64,000 bases of DNA from Oryzomonas japonica (GTDB taxonomy: Bacteria > Desulfobacterota > Desulfuromonadia > Geobacterales > Pseudopelobacteraceae): NCBI RefSeq assembly GCF_008802365.1, contig NZ_VZQZ01000001.1:496001-560000 (forward strand), given 5' to 3'. The notes beneath the pieces are model-generated. The model was not told where the DNA came from. It saw nothing but the letters and a program-made list of their open reading frames with translations, and did not search any database. A program made the position numbers and the translations under genes. Below, piece by piece: positions 17,385 through 26,250 of the stretch (within the stretch, counting starts at the first letter, position 1; the number at the start of each line of letters is the position of its first letter).

Positions 17385-17578
17385 TGAAAGGTGAATAGTG
17401 AATAGTGAATAGTGAAAAGTGAGCAGTGAAAAGTGAGCAGTGAAAAGTGAGCAGTGAAAAGTGAGCAGTGAAAAGTGAGCAGTTGGCGGCTTCGTGGTTT
17501 GTACCTTTCACTATTCACCTTTCACTATTCACGGTTTCTTTTTTCTCCGTGTCTCTGTGTCTCTGTGGCAGGTTTTTT
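17385..17578 (-). repeat. Heptad tandem repeats between leuC and leuD
   Basis: From 17385 to about 17480 GTGAATA/GTGAAAA/GTGAGCA heptads repeat, with a 14-base unit (AGTGAGCAGTGAAA) about five times. After a 30-base gap the inverse heptads appear (17507-17531), then GTGTCTCTGTGTCTCTGTGG-type heptads near 17551-17571. In the leuCD transcript GTGAAAGGTGAATAGTG can pair with CACTATTCACCTTTCAC, a 17-bp stem enclosing the tandem units. Confidence 0.8.
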
Positions 17579-17587
17579 TCTGTGCCC

Positions 17588-18871
17588 TTACAGGTACTTC
17601 CTCGGATCGGCGATCTTGCCTTCGATGGCCGAGGCTGCCGCGGTGGCCGGCGACATGAGGTGCACCATGCCCCCCTTGCCCATGCGCCCCATGAAGTTGC
17701 GGTTGGTGGTGGAGGCGCAGACCTCGCCCTCGGCCAGCACGCCGTTGCTCATCCCGAGGCAGGCGCCGCAGGTGGGGTTGGTGATGCAGAACCCGGCCTC
17801 CATGAAGATGTCGATCAGCCCTTCGTGCAGGGCCTCCTGATAGATCTTCGGCGTGGCGGGGGAGAGGATGCCGCGCACCGTGGGGGCGATCCGTTTCCCC
17901 TTCAGTACGTGTGCCGCGATGCGCAGGTCTTCCAGGCGGCCGTTGGTGCAGGAACCGAGGTAGACCTGGTCGAGCGGCGTGTCCGGCAGGTCGGCCACGA
18001 ACTTGACCTGATCCGGTTTGTAGCCGAAGGTGGAGATCGGCTGGAGCGTGGCGACGTCGATTTCGATCACCTGGTCGTACTCTGCGTCGGCATCGGCGGC
18101 CCACTTGGAATATTCGGTCAGCGCGGCCTCCTTGGAGGCGAATTCCCCCTGAATGAAGGGCCAGAGGAACTCCACGGTGGTCGCATCGGGCTGGCAGATG
18201 CCGGAGGTGCCGCCCGCCTCGATGGCCATGTTGCATAGGGTCATGCGGGACTCCATGGTCATGGCGCTGATGGTCTCGCCGTGGAATTCCATCACCCGGT
18301 CCGTGGCGCCGTTGACGCCGATCTTGCCGATGATATGCAGGATGACATCCTTGGCGTAGACCCCCTTGGGCAGGGTCCCGGTGACGTTGAACTTGATGGT
18401 CTTGGGCTGGCGGAAGGCGCAGACCCCTTTCAGGATGCCGACCTCCAGGTCGGTAGTGCCGATACCGGCGGCAAAGGCGCCGAACGCGCCGTGGGTGCAG
18501 GTATGGGAGTCGCCCATGATGACCGTGTTGCCGGGGCGGATAAAGCCCTTCTCCGGGAACAGGGCATGGCAGACGCCGTTGGCGCCGATATCGAAGAAGT
18601 CGCGGATAGCGTGGCGACGGGCCCAGTCGCGCAGAATCTTGGCCTGGGTCGCGGTCTTGCTGTCCTTGCTGGGGGTGACGTGGTCGATGACGGCCTTGAT
18701 CCTGGACGGGTCGAAGACCCGGTCCTTGCCGCGCCGTATCAGGTCGTCGATGGCGATGGGGGTGGTGATTTCGTGGCACAGCACCACGTCCAGTTTCAGC
18801 ACCTTGGTGCCGGGGAAGGGCTCCTCGACCAGGTGCGCCTCAAAGATCTTTTCCGCTGTGGTTTTACCCAT
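17588..18871 (-). CDS. leuC: 3-Isopropylmalate dehydratase large subunit
   Basis: LeuC carries the [4Fe-4S] cluster that binds and dehydrates isopropylmalate. The 427-residue length and sequence fit the short LeuC type that pairs with a small LeuD. Cluster cysteines are seen in YLGSCTNGR and in NPTCGACLG. The active-site segment GDSHTCTHGAFG is also clear. The start at 18871 was chosen over the longer frame because GAGGT lies nine bases upstream and the protein then begins in typical fashion. A LysR regulator gene precedes it by 109 bases. Confidence 0.95.
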   Translation of the reverse strand: MGKTTAEKIFEAHLVEEPFPGTKVLKLDVVLCHEITTPIAIDDLIRRGKDRVFDPSRIKAVIDHVTPSKDSKTATQAKILRDWARRHAIRDFFDIGANGVCHALFPEKGFIRPGNTVIMGDSHTCTHGAFGAFAAGIGTTDLEVGILKGVCAFRQPKTIKFNVTGTLPKGVYAKDVILHIIGKIGVNGATDRVMEFHGETISAMTMESRMTLCNMAIEAGGTSGICQPDATTVEFLWPFIQGEFASKEAALTEYSKWAADADAEYDQVIEIDVATLQPISTFGYKPDQVKFVADLPDTPLDQVYLGSCTNGRLEDLRIAAHVLKGKRIAPTVRGILSPATPKIYQEALHEGLIDIFMEAGFCITNPTCGACLGMSNGVLAEGEVCASTTNRNFMGRMGKGGMVHLMSPATAAASAIEGKIADPRKYL

Positions 18872-18980
18872 GGGTTCATACCTCGCTTCAATCTGTAATG
18901 GTTCCCTGTATACCCTATTCTTTTCGCCAATAAAAGCAGTATATGGTGACGTTGCCATCGTGAACGGCGATGGCAACCCC

Positions 18981-19871
18981 CTATGTTTCCGGTTGTCTGA
19001 GATGATCGACGAGGAGCCGGGCGGCGGCGTGCAGGGCATCGCAAGAGCGGACGCAGAGCTTCAACTCCCGGCGGGCCCAGGGTTCATCCAGGGCCACCGG
19101 GCGGATGCGCAGTCCTTTGAAATAAGGCTTGGCGGCACCCTTGGGGACGATCCCGATGCCCAGGCCGGCCTCCACCATCAGGCAGAGGGCATCGAAGCTG
19201 TTCACCTGGATACGCAGCTTGGGAGTCCGGTCCAGTTCCTGGGCGGCCCGCAGCACCTGGTTGTGGAGCGCGCTCCCCACGGTCAGACCGACAAAATCGA
19301 ACTCCAGGGTCTCCTGGAATGAAACGGACCTCCGCTGGGCCAGGGGGTGATCCTTGGGGGTGATGACGATGAGCTGGTCCGAGTGGTACGGCAGGAATTC
19401 CAGATCCTGGCGGTAGGTCCCCATGGTGATGATGCCCACGTCCGCAGCCCCCTCGGCCACGGATTTCATGATGGTCTCGCTGATCGCCCCCTCCAGGTGC
19501 ACGTGTATCTGGGGGTGCAGGTCCATGAACGACCTGATCTCCGCCGGCAGGAACTGGTTGATGGCCGAGATGTTGGCGCACAACCTGACATGGCCGCGCA
19601 CGCCGCTGGAGTATTCGCTGATCTGCACGTAGAGGTTGTTCATGTCGTGCAGGACCCCTCGCGCCAGTTGCAGCAGGGTAATCCCCGCATCGGTCGGGGC
19701 AACCCCCTTGTTCGTCCGGTGGAGCAGGGGGGTCCCGAAGCCCTCCTCCAACTCGCTGATCCGCTTGCTGACGGCCGACGCGGCGATATGCTCCCGTTCC
19801 GCCGCCCCTGCGATGGTGCCCTCTTCCACGATGGCGACGAACAGTTTGAGTGACAAGGGGTCGATAATCAT
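18981..19871 (-). CDS. LysR-family transcriptional regulator
   Basis: A 296-residue regulator with an N-terminal winged helix (residues 3-60; AAEREHIAASAVSKRISELEE is split by the recognition helix) and a C-terminal effector domain of the periplasmic-binding-protein type. It is transcribed toward leuC and divergently from larB, across a 215-base gap. It may regulate leuCD, larBC-cinA or itself; the sequence does not decide. The ribosome binding site is weak. Confidence 0.88.
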   Translation of the reverse strand: MIIDPLSLKLFVAIVEEGTIAGAAEREHIAASAVSKRISELEEGFGTPLLHRTNKGVAPTDAGITLLQLARGVLHDMNNLYVQISEYSSGVRGHVRLCANISAINQFLPAEIRSFMDLHPQIHVHLEGAISETIMKSVAEGAADVGIITMGTYRQDLEFLPYHSDQLIVITPKDHPLAQRRSVSFQETLEFDFVGLTVGSALHNQVLRAAQELDRTPKLRIQVNSFDALCLMVEAGLGIGIVPKGAAKPYFKGLRIRPVALDEPWARRELKLCVRSCDALHAAARLLVDHLRQPET

Positions 19872-20086
19872 GGTGTCTCGCTGGTCCGCTCTATTCCCGG
19901 CGGCCTGGGCCGCCCGGTTCCCTGGATCGGGCATAACAGTAAACCAATATCCCGACCTGCAACAACAATTTTTATCCACAGCCTCTGTCCTTGCAAATAA
20001 TACGGATTTCCCCTTGTCGCAATTCACGGAAATTTCAGGTGGAAAGCGTTGGGGGCGTGGTGTATAAACGAGGTTCGAGAGGTAAA

Positions 20087-20842
20087 ATGACTATGACCCC
20101 CGATCAACTCAAACTATTGCTGGATTCCGTCAAAGAGGGTACCGTCCCGGTCGAGCAGGCCCTTGAGCGGCTGCGGCAGTTGCCGTTCCAGGACGTGGGG
20201 TGCGCCCAGGTGGATCACCACCGGGAATTGCGCCAGGGCATGCCCGAGGTCATCTTCGGCGAAGGGAAAAAAGACGAGCAGATCATCGCCATCATGGGCG
20301 CCATGGCGGAAAACGGCAGCAACGTCCTGGTGACGCGGATCGATGCGGACAAGGCGCAGCGGATTCAACGAACCTTTTTCGGCGCCCTGTACCACGCCAA
20401 TGCCCGGTGCCTGACCCTGGAGCAGAGGCCGGCGGAGGCCAAGGGGAGGGGAACGATCCTGGTGGTCTCGGCCGGGACCTCCGATCTGCCGGTGGCGGCC
20501 GAGGCGCTGGTCACGGCTCGTTTTCTGGGCAACGAGGCCGAGCATATCTACGACGTGGGCGTGGCAGGCATCCATCGCCTGTTGGCCCGGCACGAAGAGC
20601 TTGCCGCCGCTTCGGTGATCATCGTGGTGGCCGGCATGGAGGGGGCGCTGCCCACGGTGGTGGGCGGGCTGGTGGACAAGCCGGTCATCGCCGTGCCGAC
20701 CTCCATCGGCTACGGAGCAGCCTTCGGCGGCATCGCGGCGCTTCTCGGGATGCTCAACTCCTGCGCCGCCGGGGTTACGGTGGTCAACATCGACAACGGT
20801 TTCGGCGCGGCCTGCGCGGCTTCGCTGATCAACAGGGCCTAA
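20087..20842 (+). CDS. larB: Nickel-pincer cofactor biosynthesis protein LarB
   Basis: LarB carboxylates nicotinic acid adenine dinucleotide and cleaves it to pyridinium-3,5-biscarboxylic acid mononucleotide, the first step of the nickel-pincer cofactor of lactate racemase. The 251-residue product shows the conserved DHHRELRQGMPEVIFGEGK region (about 38-57) and a PurE-like C-terminal domain (VVAGMEGALPTVVGGLV). The start follows CGAGAGG. larC follows one base later. Neither larA nor larE is in the window. Confidence 0.92.
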   Translation: MTMTPDQLKLLLDSVKEGTVPVEQALERLRQLPFQDVGCAQVDHHRELRQGMPEVIFGEGKKDEQIIAIMGAMAENGSNVLVTRIDADKAQRIQRTFFGALYHANARCLTLEQRPAEAKGRGTILVVSAGTSDLPVAAEALVTARFLGNEAEHIYDVGVAGIHRLLARHEELAAASVIIVVAGMEGALPTVVGGLVDKPVIAVPTSIGYGAAFGGIAALLGMLNSCAAGVTVVNIDNGFGAACAASLINRA

Positions 20843-20843
20843 C

Positions 20844-22031
20844 ATGACAATCGTCTATCTTGACTGCTACGCCGGCATCTCCGGCGACATGACCGTGGGG
20901 GCGCTCCTGGATTTGGGGGTGCCGCTGGAACACCTGCAAGCAGGGTTGGCAAAACTCCCCCTCCCCCCCGACTCCTACGCCCTCTCCACAAGCCGTACCG
21001 AACGGCGCCACATTCCGGCCCTCAAGTTCGACGTGGCCGTGCACGACCACCACACCCACCGCCACTACGGCGGCATCGACGCAATGATTGCCGCAAGCTC
21101 CCTGACCGATTCGGTCAAGGAACGGGCGCGGCGCATCTTCCGGCGGTTGGCCGAGGCCGAGGCCACGGTGCACGGCGTACCGCTGGAGGAAGTCCATTTC
21201 CACGAGGTGGGGGCGGTGGACTCCATCGTCGATATCGTCGGCACGGCCATCTGTCTGGATTACCTGGGCGTTACGGAGGTCTCTGCCGCGGCGTTGCCCC
21301 TGGGGGGCGGTTTCGTGGAGACCGCCCACGGCCGGCTGCCGGTGCCGGCCCCGGCCACGGCGGAGTTGCTGCACGGCCTGGCCGTGCATGGCGCATGCGG
21401 CGACGGCGAGCGGGTCACCCCCACCGGCGCGGCCATCATCGCCGCCCTGGCCGCAGGGACGGGGCAGAGGCCGGCCATGCGCCTGGAACGGATCGGCAGC
21501 GGCGCCGGCGGCAAGGATTTCAGCGATTGCCCCAACATCCTGCGGGCCTTTCTCGGCACGGCTGAAGAGAAACGGGGAAGCGGCGATGCGGTTGTGGTGG
21601 CCGAGACCAACATCGACGATTCCACACCCGAGGTCCTGGGGTACGTGATGGAGCGGCTTTTCGAGGAGGGGGCGCTGGATGTGTTCTTTACGCCGGTGCA
21701 GATGAAGAAGAACCGGCCGGCAACGCAACTCTCCTTCCTCTGCCGGCCGGAAGAGTTGGAAAACCTGGCGCGGCTGGTGCTGGCCGAGACCACGGCCATC
21801 GGCCTGCGCCATTATCCTGCCGGCCGCATCGTCCTGGAGCGGCGGGTTGAGGAACTGCAGACCCCTTTGGGCCCCGTGCGCTTCAAGCTGGTCTCCGATG
21901 GCGGCCTGTTGTTGCGGGCCGCCCCGGAATACGAGGACTGCCGCCGCATCGCCCGGGAACGGGGCATCCCCTGCCGCGAGGTCATGGAGCAGGTGGTGGC
22001 GTGGCGGCAGGCCGGAGGGGAGGCGTCATGA
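20844..22031 (+). CDS. larC: Nickel insertion protein LarC
   Basis: LarC inserts nickel into the pincer cofactor in a CTP-dependent reaction. The 395-residue product starts with the typical YLDCYAGISGDM and has His-rich stretches (HDHHTHRHYGG, residues 70-80; HFHEVGAVDS) that probably bind metal. In lactobacilli the gene is read as two parts joined by frameshifting; here one continuous frame covers both, despite a run of seven C residues at about 20951-20957. It overlaps cinA by four bases. Confidence 0.93.
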   Translation: MTIVYLDCYAGISGDMTVGALLDLGVPLEHLQAGLAKLPLPPDSYALSTSRTERRHIPALKFDVAVHDHHTHRHYGGIDAMIAASSLTDSVKERARRIFRRLAEAEATVHGVPLEEVHFHEVGAVDSIVDIVGTAICLDYLGVTEVSAAALPLGGGFVETAHGRLPVPAPATAELLHGLAVHGACGDGERVTPTGAAIIAALAAGTGQRPAMRLERIGSGAGGKDFSDCPNILRAFLGTAEEKRGSGDAVVVAETNIDDSTPEVLGYVMERLFEEGALDVFFTPVQMKKNRPATQLSFLCRPEELENLARLVLAETTAIGLRHYPAGRIVLERRVEELQTPLGPVRFKLVSDGGLLLRAAPEYEDCRRIARERGIPCREVMEQVVAWRQAGGEAS

Positions 22032-23278
22032 GGGTTTCCACCCTGAGCATCGGCAGTGAGTTGATCAGCGGCGAGGTGACCGACACCAATGCCGGCCGCA
22101 TCGCCGAACTCCTGCTGGGATGCGGCCTTCGCGTGCTGCGCCATATGGTTGTGGGGGATTCGGAGCCTGATATCGGCGAGGCCCTGAATGAACTTGCCCT
22201 GAAGAGCGACGCCGTCATCGTTACCGGCGGCCTGGGGCCCACGGTGGACGACGTGACGGCCCTGGCGGCAGCCCACGCCACCGGCAGGCGCCTGGTGGTC
22301 AACGAGGAGTTGAAGGAGCATATCCGCAGCTTTACGGCCAAGCTGGGCGGCGGCCATGCCTCCGACCGGCAGGCCATGATCCCCACCAAGGCGACGATCA
22401 TCCCCAATCCGACCGGGACCGCCTGCGGTTTCCATTTCATCCACGGCGGGTGTTTTTTCTTTTTTCTCCCCGGCGTTCCCTCGGAGATGGAGCCGATGCT
22501 GAGCGATACCGTCCTGCCGTTTCTCTGCGAACGGGTGATGCACAAAAAGGTGATTCTTTCTTCGTTCCAGAACGTCTATGGCCTTTCCGAGCCGGAGGTG
22601 GACGGGCTGCTGAAGGGGGCCTTCTCCGGCAACCATGCCGTGCAGATGAGTATTTGCGTCACCTTTCCCTGGATACGCGTAACCGTGCGGGCCGATGGGG
22701 ATACGGAAACCGCGGCCCGAACCCGTCTCCAGGATGCGGTGGATCTGGTACGGGAACGGCTGGGGTCAGCGATCTTTTCCGAAGGGCATGAGACCATGGA
22801 GCAGGTCGTGGCCGGGCTCTTCGGCCGGCGCGGTCTGACCCTGGCCCTGGCCGAGTCGTGCACCGGCGGCCTGATCGCCAAACGGCTTACCGATGTGCCC
22901 GGCAGTTCCGCTTTTTTTCTGGAGGGGGCGGTGACCTACAGCAATGCCGCCAAACAGCGCCTGTTGGGGGTGCCGCAGGAGGTCCTGGATACCCGTGGAG
23001 CGGTCAGCGCCGAGTGCGCCGTTGCCATGGCCACCGGGGTGCGCTCGGCGGCGGAAAGCGCTGTGGGGTTGGCCGTGACCGGCATTGCCGGGCCGGACGG
23101 CGGCACGGCGGACAAACCGGTAGGGACGGTCTTTATCTCCCTGGCAACGCCGGACGGCTGCTGGACCAAGGGGTTCCGGTTCGGCGGCAACCGGGGGGAT
23201 GTGCGCACCTTGACCGCCTGGACGGCCCTGGACTGGGTGAGGCGCTATCTGGCGGACGGCAGTCCGTTTCCCGTATAA
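22028..23278 (+). CDS. cinA: CinA-family protein (NMN deamidase)
   Basis: A 416-residue two-domain protein. The N-terminal domain is MoaB/MogA-like (TGGLGPTVDDVT, about 63-74), and the C-terminal domain is of the PncC type (ESCTGGLIAKRLTDVPGSS), which hydrolyses nicotinamide mononucleotide in pyridine-nucleotide salvage. The start ATG overlaps the larC stop (ATGA), so translation is probably coupled. An NAD-recycling enzyme beside genes that consume a nicotinate dinucleotide fits well. The gene stops right at the edge of a palindromic repeat. Confidence 0.92.
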   Translation: MRVSTLSIGSELISGEVTDTNAGRIAELLLGCGLRVLRHMVVGDSEPDIGEALNELALKSDAVIVTGGLGPTVDDVTALAAAHATGRRLVVNEELKEHIRSFTAKLGGGHASDRQAMIPTKATIIPNPTGTACGFHFIHGGCFFFFLPGVPSEMEPMLSDTVLPFLCERVMHKKVILSSFQNVYGLSEPEVDGLLKGAFSGNHAVQMSICVTFPWIRVTVRADGDTETAARTRLQDAVDLVRERLGSAIFSEGHETMEQVVAGLFGRRGLTLALAESCTGGLIAKRLTDVPGSSAFFLEGAVTYSNAAKQRLLGVPQEVLDTRGAVSAECAVAMATGVRSAAESAVGLAVTGIAGPDGGTADKPVGTVFISLATPDGCWTKGFRFGGNRGDVRTLTAWTALDWVRRYLADGSPFPV

Positions 23279-23403
23279 TACCAATTCCAAATCAAGGCGC
23301 TATCTTCGTTGGCTCGTTTTCGGCTCCTCAACGTACTACTTTGTACGCCTTCGTCGCCACAAGCCTCGCCGCCTTGATTTCATCCTTGATTTGAAATCGG
23401 TAT
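23278..23403. repeat. MITE-like element C1 between cinA and recA
   Basis: The 126-bp element has imperfect terminal inverted repeats: ATACCAATTCCAAATCAAGG at the left and CCTTGATTTGAAATCGGTAT at the right (18 of 20 match). The middle folds on itself around GTACtactttGTAC. It has no coding capacity. Its right end is 86 bases before the recA start codon, so it overlaps the recA control region. Confidence 0.75.
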
Positions 23404-23489
23404 AAAACCTTGCGGGAAAACCGCCGGATATGCTACCGTAACACCCCCCATTCATCCACGTTCATCCCACTTTCAGGAGACATACAACC

Positions 23490-24497
23490 ATGCAGGAAAA
23501 AAACAAGGCGATTGAACTGGCCCTGAGCCAGATCGAGAAGCAGTTCGGCAAGGGCGCCATCATGCGTTTGGGCAATGACGAGGCGTTGCCGGGCGTGGAG
23601 GCGATCTCGACCGGCGCCATCTCCCTGGACATGGCCTTGGGGGTCGGCGGGGTGCCCCGTGGCCGGGTGGTGGAGATCTACGGCCCGGAATCGTCCGGCA
23701 AGACCACCCTGGCGCTGCATATCGTGGCGGAAGCCCAGAAAACCGGCGGTATCGCGGCTTTTGTGGATGCCGAGCACGCCCTGGACATCGGCTATGCCCG
23801 CAAACTGGGGGTCAAGACCGACGATCTTCTGGTATCGCAGCCGGACACCGGCGAGCAGGCGTTGGAAATCACCGAGACCCTGGTGCGCAGCGGCGCCATC
23901 GACGTGCTGGTGATCGACTCGGTGGCGGCCCTGGTTCCCAAGGCCGAGATCGAGGGTGAGATGGGCGATTCCCATGTGGGGCTCCAGGCGCGCCTCATGT
24001 CCCAGGCCTTGCGCAAGCTGACCGGCATCATCAGCAAATCCAACTGCTGCGTCATCTTCATCAACCAAATCCGCATGAAGATCGGCGTCATGTTCGGCAA
24101 CCCCGAAACGACGACCGGTGGAAATGCTCTCAAATTCTACGCCTCGGTGCGCATGGATATCCGCAAGATCGCCACCCTCAAGCAGGGGGACCAGGTGATC
24201 GGCTCCCGCACCCGCGTCAAGGTGGTCAAGAACAAGGTCGCCCCCCCCTTCAAGGAGGTCGAATTCGACATCCTCTACGGCGAAGGAATCTCCCGCACCG
24301 GCGACGTGCTGGACCTGGCGGTGGACAAAGGGATCATCGAAAAGAGCGGCGCCTGGTTCTCGTACGGCAAGGAGCGGATCGCCCAGGGCCGGGAGAATTC
24401 CCGCACCTGGCTGACCGAACACCCTGAAACCCTGGCCGAGATCGAAGGGAAGCTGCTGACACTGGTCAAGGGGCCGGCGCCTGTAGAGGCCGCCTGA
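23490..24497 (+). CDS. recA: Recombinase RecA
   Basis: RecA forms filaments on single-stranded DNA, drives homologous pairing and triggers LexA cleavage. The 335-residue product has Walker [10 protein letters not shown] at residues 65-73, Walker [11 protein letters not shown] and the DNA-binding loops around [29 protein letters not shown] precedes the start. No classical LexA box was found by eye in the short space between the C1 repeat and the gene. pilT follows 97 bases downstream. Confidence 0.98.
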   Translation: MQEKNKAIELALSQIEKQFGKGAIMRLGNDEALPGVEAISTGAISLDMALGVGGVPRGRVVEIYGPESSGKTTLALHIVAEAQKTGGIAAFVDAEHALDIGYARKLGVKTDDLLVSQPDTGEQALEITETLVRSGAIDVLVIDSVAALVPKAEIEGEMGDSHVGLQARLMSQALRKLTGIISKSNCCVIFINQIRMKIGVMFGNPETTTGGNALKFYASVRMDIRKIATLKQGDQVIGSRTRVKVVKNKVAPPFKEVEFDILYGEGISRTGDVLDLAVDKGIIEKSGAWFSYGKERIAQGRENSRTWLTEHPETLAEIEGKLLTLVKGPAPVEAA

Positions 24498-24594
24498 TTT
24501 GGTCGGCATTCGAGTGCTGAGATAGCTGGCTTCGCCTGCTGCTCATCATCTTGAATCCACGCCGGCACGGCAGATCTGAATTGGGGAGACACGC

Positions 24595-25749
24595 ATGGAT
24601 CTGGACGAAATTCTGACTATCGCCGTCAAGGCCAAGGGCTCGGATATTCATATCAAAACCGGCCTTCCTCCCATCGTGCGCATCGATGGGCGACTGCACC
24701 CCATTCCCAACACCCAGCGCCTCTCGCCGGATCTGGTCGTGGATATGTGCCAGGCCATGATGAACGACCGTCAGCGGCGCCTGTTCGAGGAAAATTCGGA
24801 GGTGGACCTGGCCTATGCCGTGCCGGGGCTGGGACGCTTCAGGGTCAGCGCCTACCGCCAGCGCGGCACGGTGGCCATGGTCTTCCGTACCATCTCCTTC
24901 ACCATACCGTCGCTGGATGGCCTGAACCTGCCACCGGTCCTGAAGAAGATCTGCCAGGAGGAGCGCGGCCTGATCCTGGTAACCGGCACCACCGGTTCCG
25001 GTAAGTCGAGCACCCTGGCGGCCATGATCGATTTCATCAACCAGAACCGCACCGCCAACATCATCACCATCGAAGACCCGGTGGAGTTTCTCCACCGGGA
25101 TAATAAGAGCATCATCAGCCAGCGGGAAGTCGGCACCGACACGCCGAGCTTCTCCGCGGCGCTCAAGGGCGCCCTGCGCCAGGACCCGGACGTTATCCTG
25201 GTGGGCGAGATGCGCGATTACGAGACCATCGAAACCGCCATGACCGCCGCCGAGACCGGCCACTTGGTCATGTCCACCCTGCACACCATGGATGCGGCCG
25301 AGACCATCAACCGTATCATCGGCGTTTTTCCCCCGTACCACCAGCGCCAGGTGCGTATCCAGTTGTCCGGGATCATCAAGGGGGTCGTCTCCCAACGGCT
25401 GGTGCCGCGGGCCGACGGCAAGGGGCGCGTCCCGGCAGTGGAGGTCATGCTCGGTACGGCCAGGGTCAAGGAGTACATCGACGACAAGGAAAAGACCAAA
25501 CAGCTCCACGATGCCATCTCCCAGGGGTTTGTAACCTACGGCATGCAGACCTTCGACCAGTCGTTGATGAAACTGTACACCTCCAACCTGATCAGCTACG
25601 ACGAGGCCCTGCGCCAGAGCACGAACCCGGACGATTTCGCCCTCAAGATATCCGGCATCTCCTCGACCTCGGATGCATCCTGGGAAAGCTTCGAATCCCA
25701 GGAGGAAGAGGCCGGCGAGCCCCGGCAGCTCGACATTGAAAAATTCTGA
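24595..25749 (+). CDS. pilT: Type IV pilus retraction ATPase PilT
   Basis: A 384-residue hexameric ATPase that powers pilus retraction at the inner membrane. It shows Walker A GTTGSGKSST (131-140), the Asp box (IIGVFPP region), the His box GHLVMSTLHTMDA and the Walker B segment DPDVILVGEMRD. A C-terminal acidic tail after residue 350 is longer than in classical PilT (about 345 residues). Geobacter relatives have several paralogues, so the precise role (PilT or PilU-like) is not certain. Confidence 0.93.
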   Translation: MDLDEILTIAVKAKGSDIHIKTGLPPIVRIDGRLHPIPNTQRLSPDLVVDMCQAMMNDRQRRLFEENSEVDLAYAVPGLGRFRVSAYRQRGTVAMVFRTISFTIPSLDGLNLPPVLKKICQEERGLILVTGTTGSGKSSTLAAMIDFINQNRTANIITIEDPVEFLHRDNKSIISQREVGTDTPSFSAALKGALRQDPDVILVGEMRDYETIETAMTAAETGHLVMSTLHTMDAAETINRIIGVFPPYHQRQVRIQLSGIIKGVVSQRLVPRADGKGRVPAVEVMLGTARVKEYIDDKEKTKQLHDAISQGFVTYGMQTFDQSLMKLYTSNLISYDEALRQSTNPDDFALKISGISSTSDASWESFESQEEEAGEPRQLDIEKF

Positions 25750-26218
25750 ACCGTCGTCCCCGGAACGGGCCTTTCAGGACGCGCTGAAGCTGCTTGCCCC
25801 ACGGGATTATACTTCAGCGAAGATGCGGGAGAGATTGGCCCGGCGGGGATTTGACGAAGCGGCGATTGAGGAGGCTGTGGCCCGTCTGGAGGGCCAGGGG
25901 TGGCTCAGCGATCGCCGTTTTGCCGAGCGTTTCGCTGAGATGGCCGTGAACGGCGGCCGTTTTTTCGGCCCGCGCCTGCGCCTGGAGATGCGCCGCCACG
26001 GGGTTCCGGCCGAACTGGTCGAGGAGACCCTGGGGCGTCTGCGCCAGGAACGCGACGAACAGGACGACCTGCGGAGCGTGATGGAGCGCCGGTATCCCGG
26101 TTTCTCCTTTGCCGCGGCCGACGACCGTGAAAAACGCCGGGTAATCGCCTTCCTGCAGCGCCGCGGTTTCGGGCTCGGGGCGATCATGAAGATTTTGAAG
26201 GTTGAAGAAATTTACTAA
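25736..26218 (+). CDS. recX: Regulatory protein RecX
   Basis: RecX binds RecA filaments and limits their growth. The product (about 160 residues) has the three tandem three-helix repeats of the family: YTSAKMRERLARRGFDEAAI, then the SDRRFAERFAEM segment, and the C-terminal KRRVIAFLQRRGFG. The start is uncertain; TTG at 25736, overlapping the pilT end, is preferred over an ATG at 25673 that would add a tail read entirely from within pilT. The order recA-pilT-recX-alaS suggests a shared transcript. Confidence 0.85.
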   Translation: MKNSEPSSPERAFQDALKLLAPRDYTSAKMRERLARRGFDEAAIEEAVARLEGQGWLSDRRFAERFAEMAVNGGRFFGPRLRLEMRRHGVPAELVEETLGRLRQERDEQDDLRSVMERRYPGFSFAAADDREKRRVIAFLQRRGFGLGAIMKILKVEEIY

Positions 26219-26250
26219 AATTACCATGAGTGCTGTGTATGAGGAGACCG

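Noticed and set aside
20844-22031. Frameshift in larC at the C7 run
   Set aside because: The reading frame is continuous through the run and both halves of LarC are in one frame.
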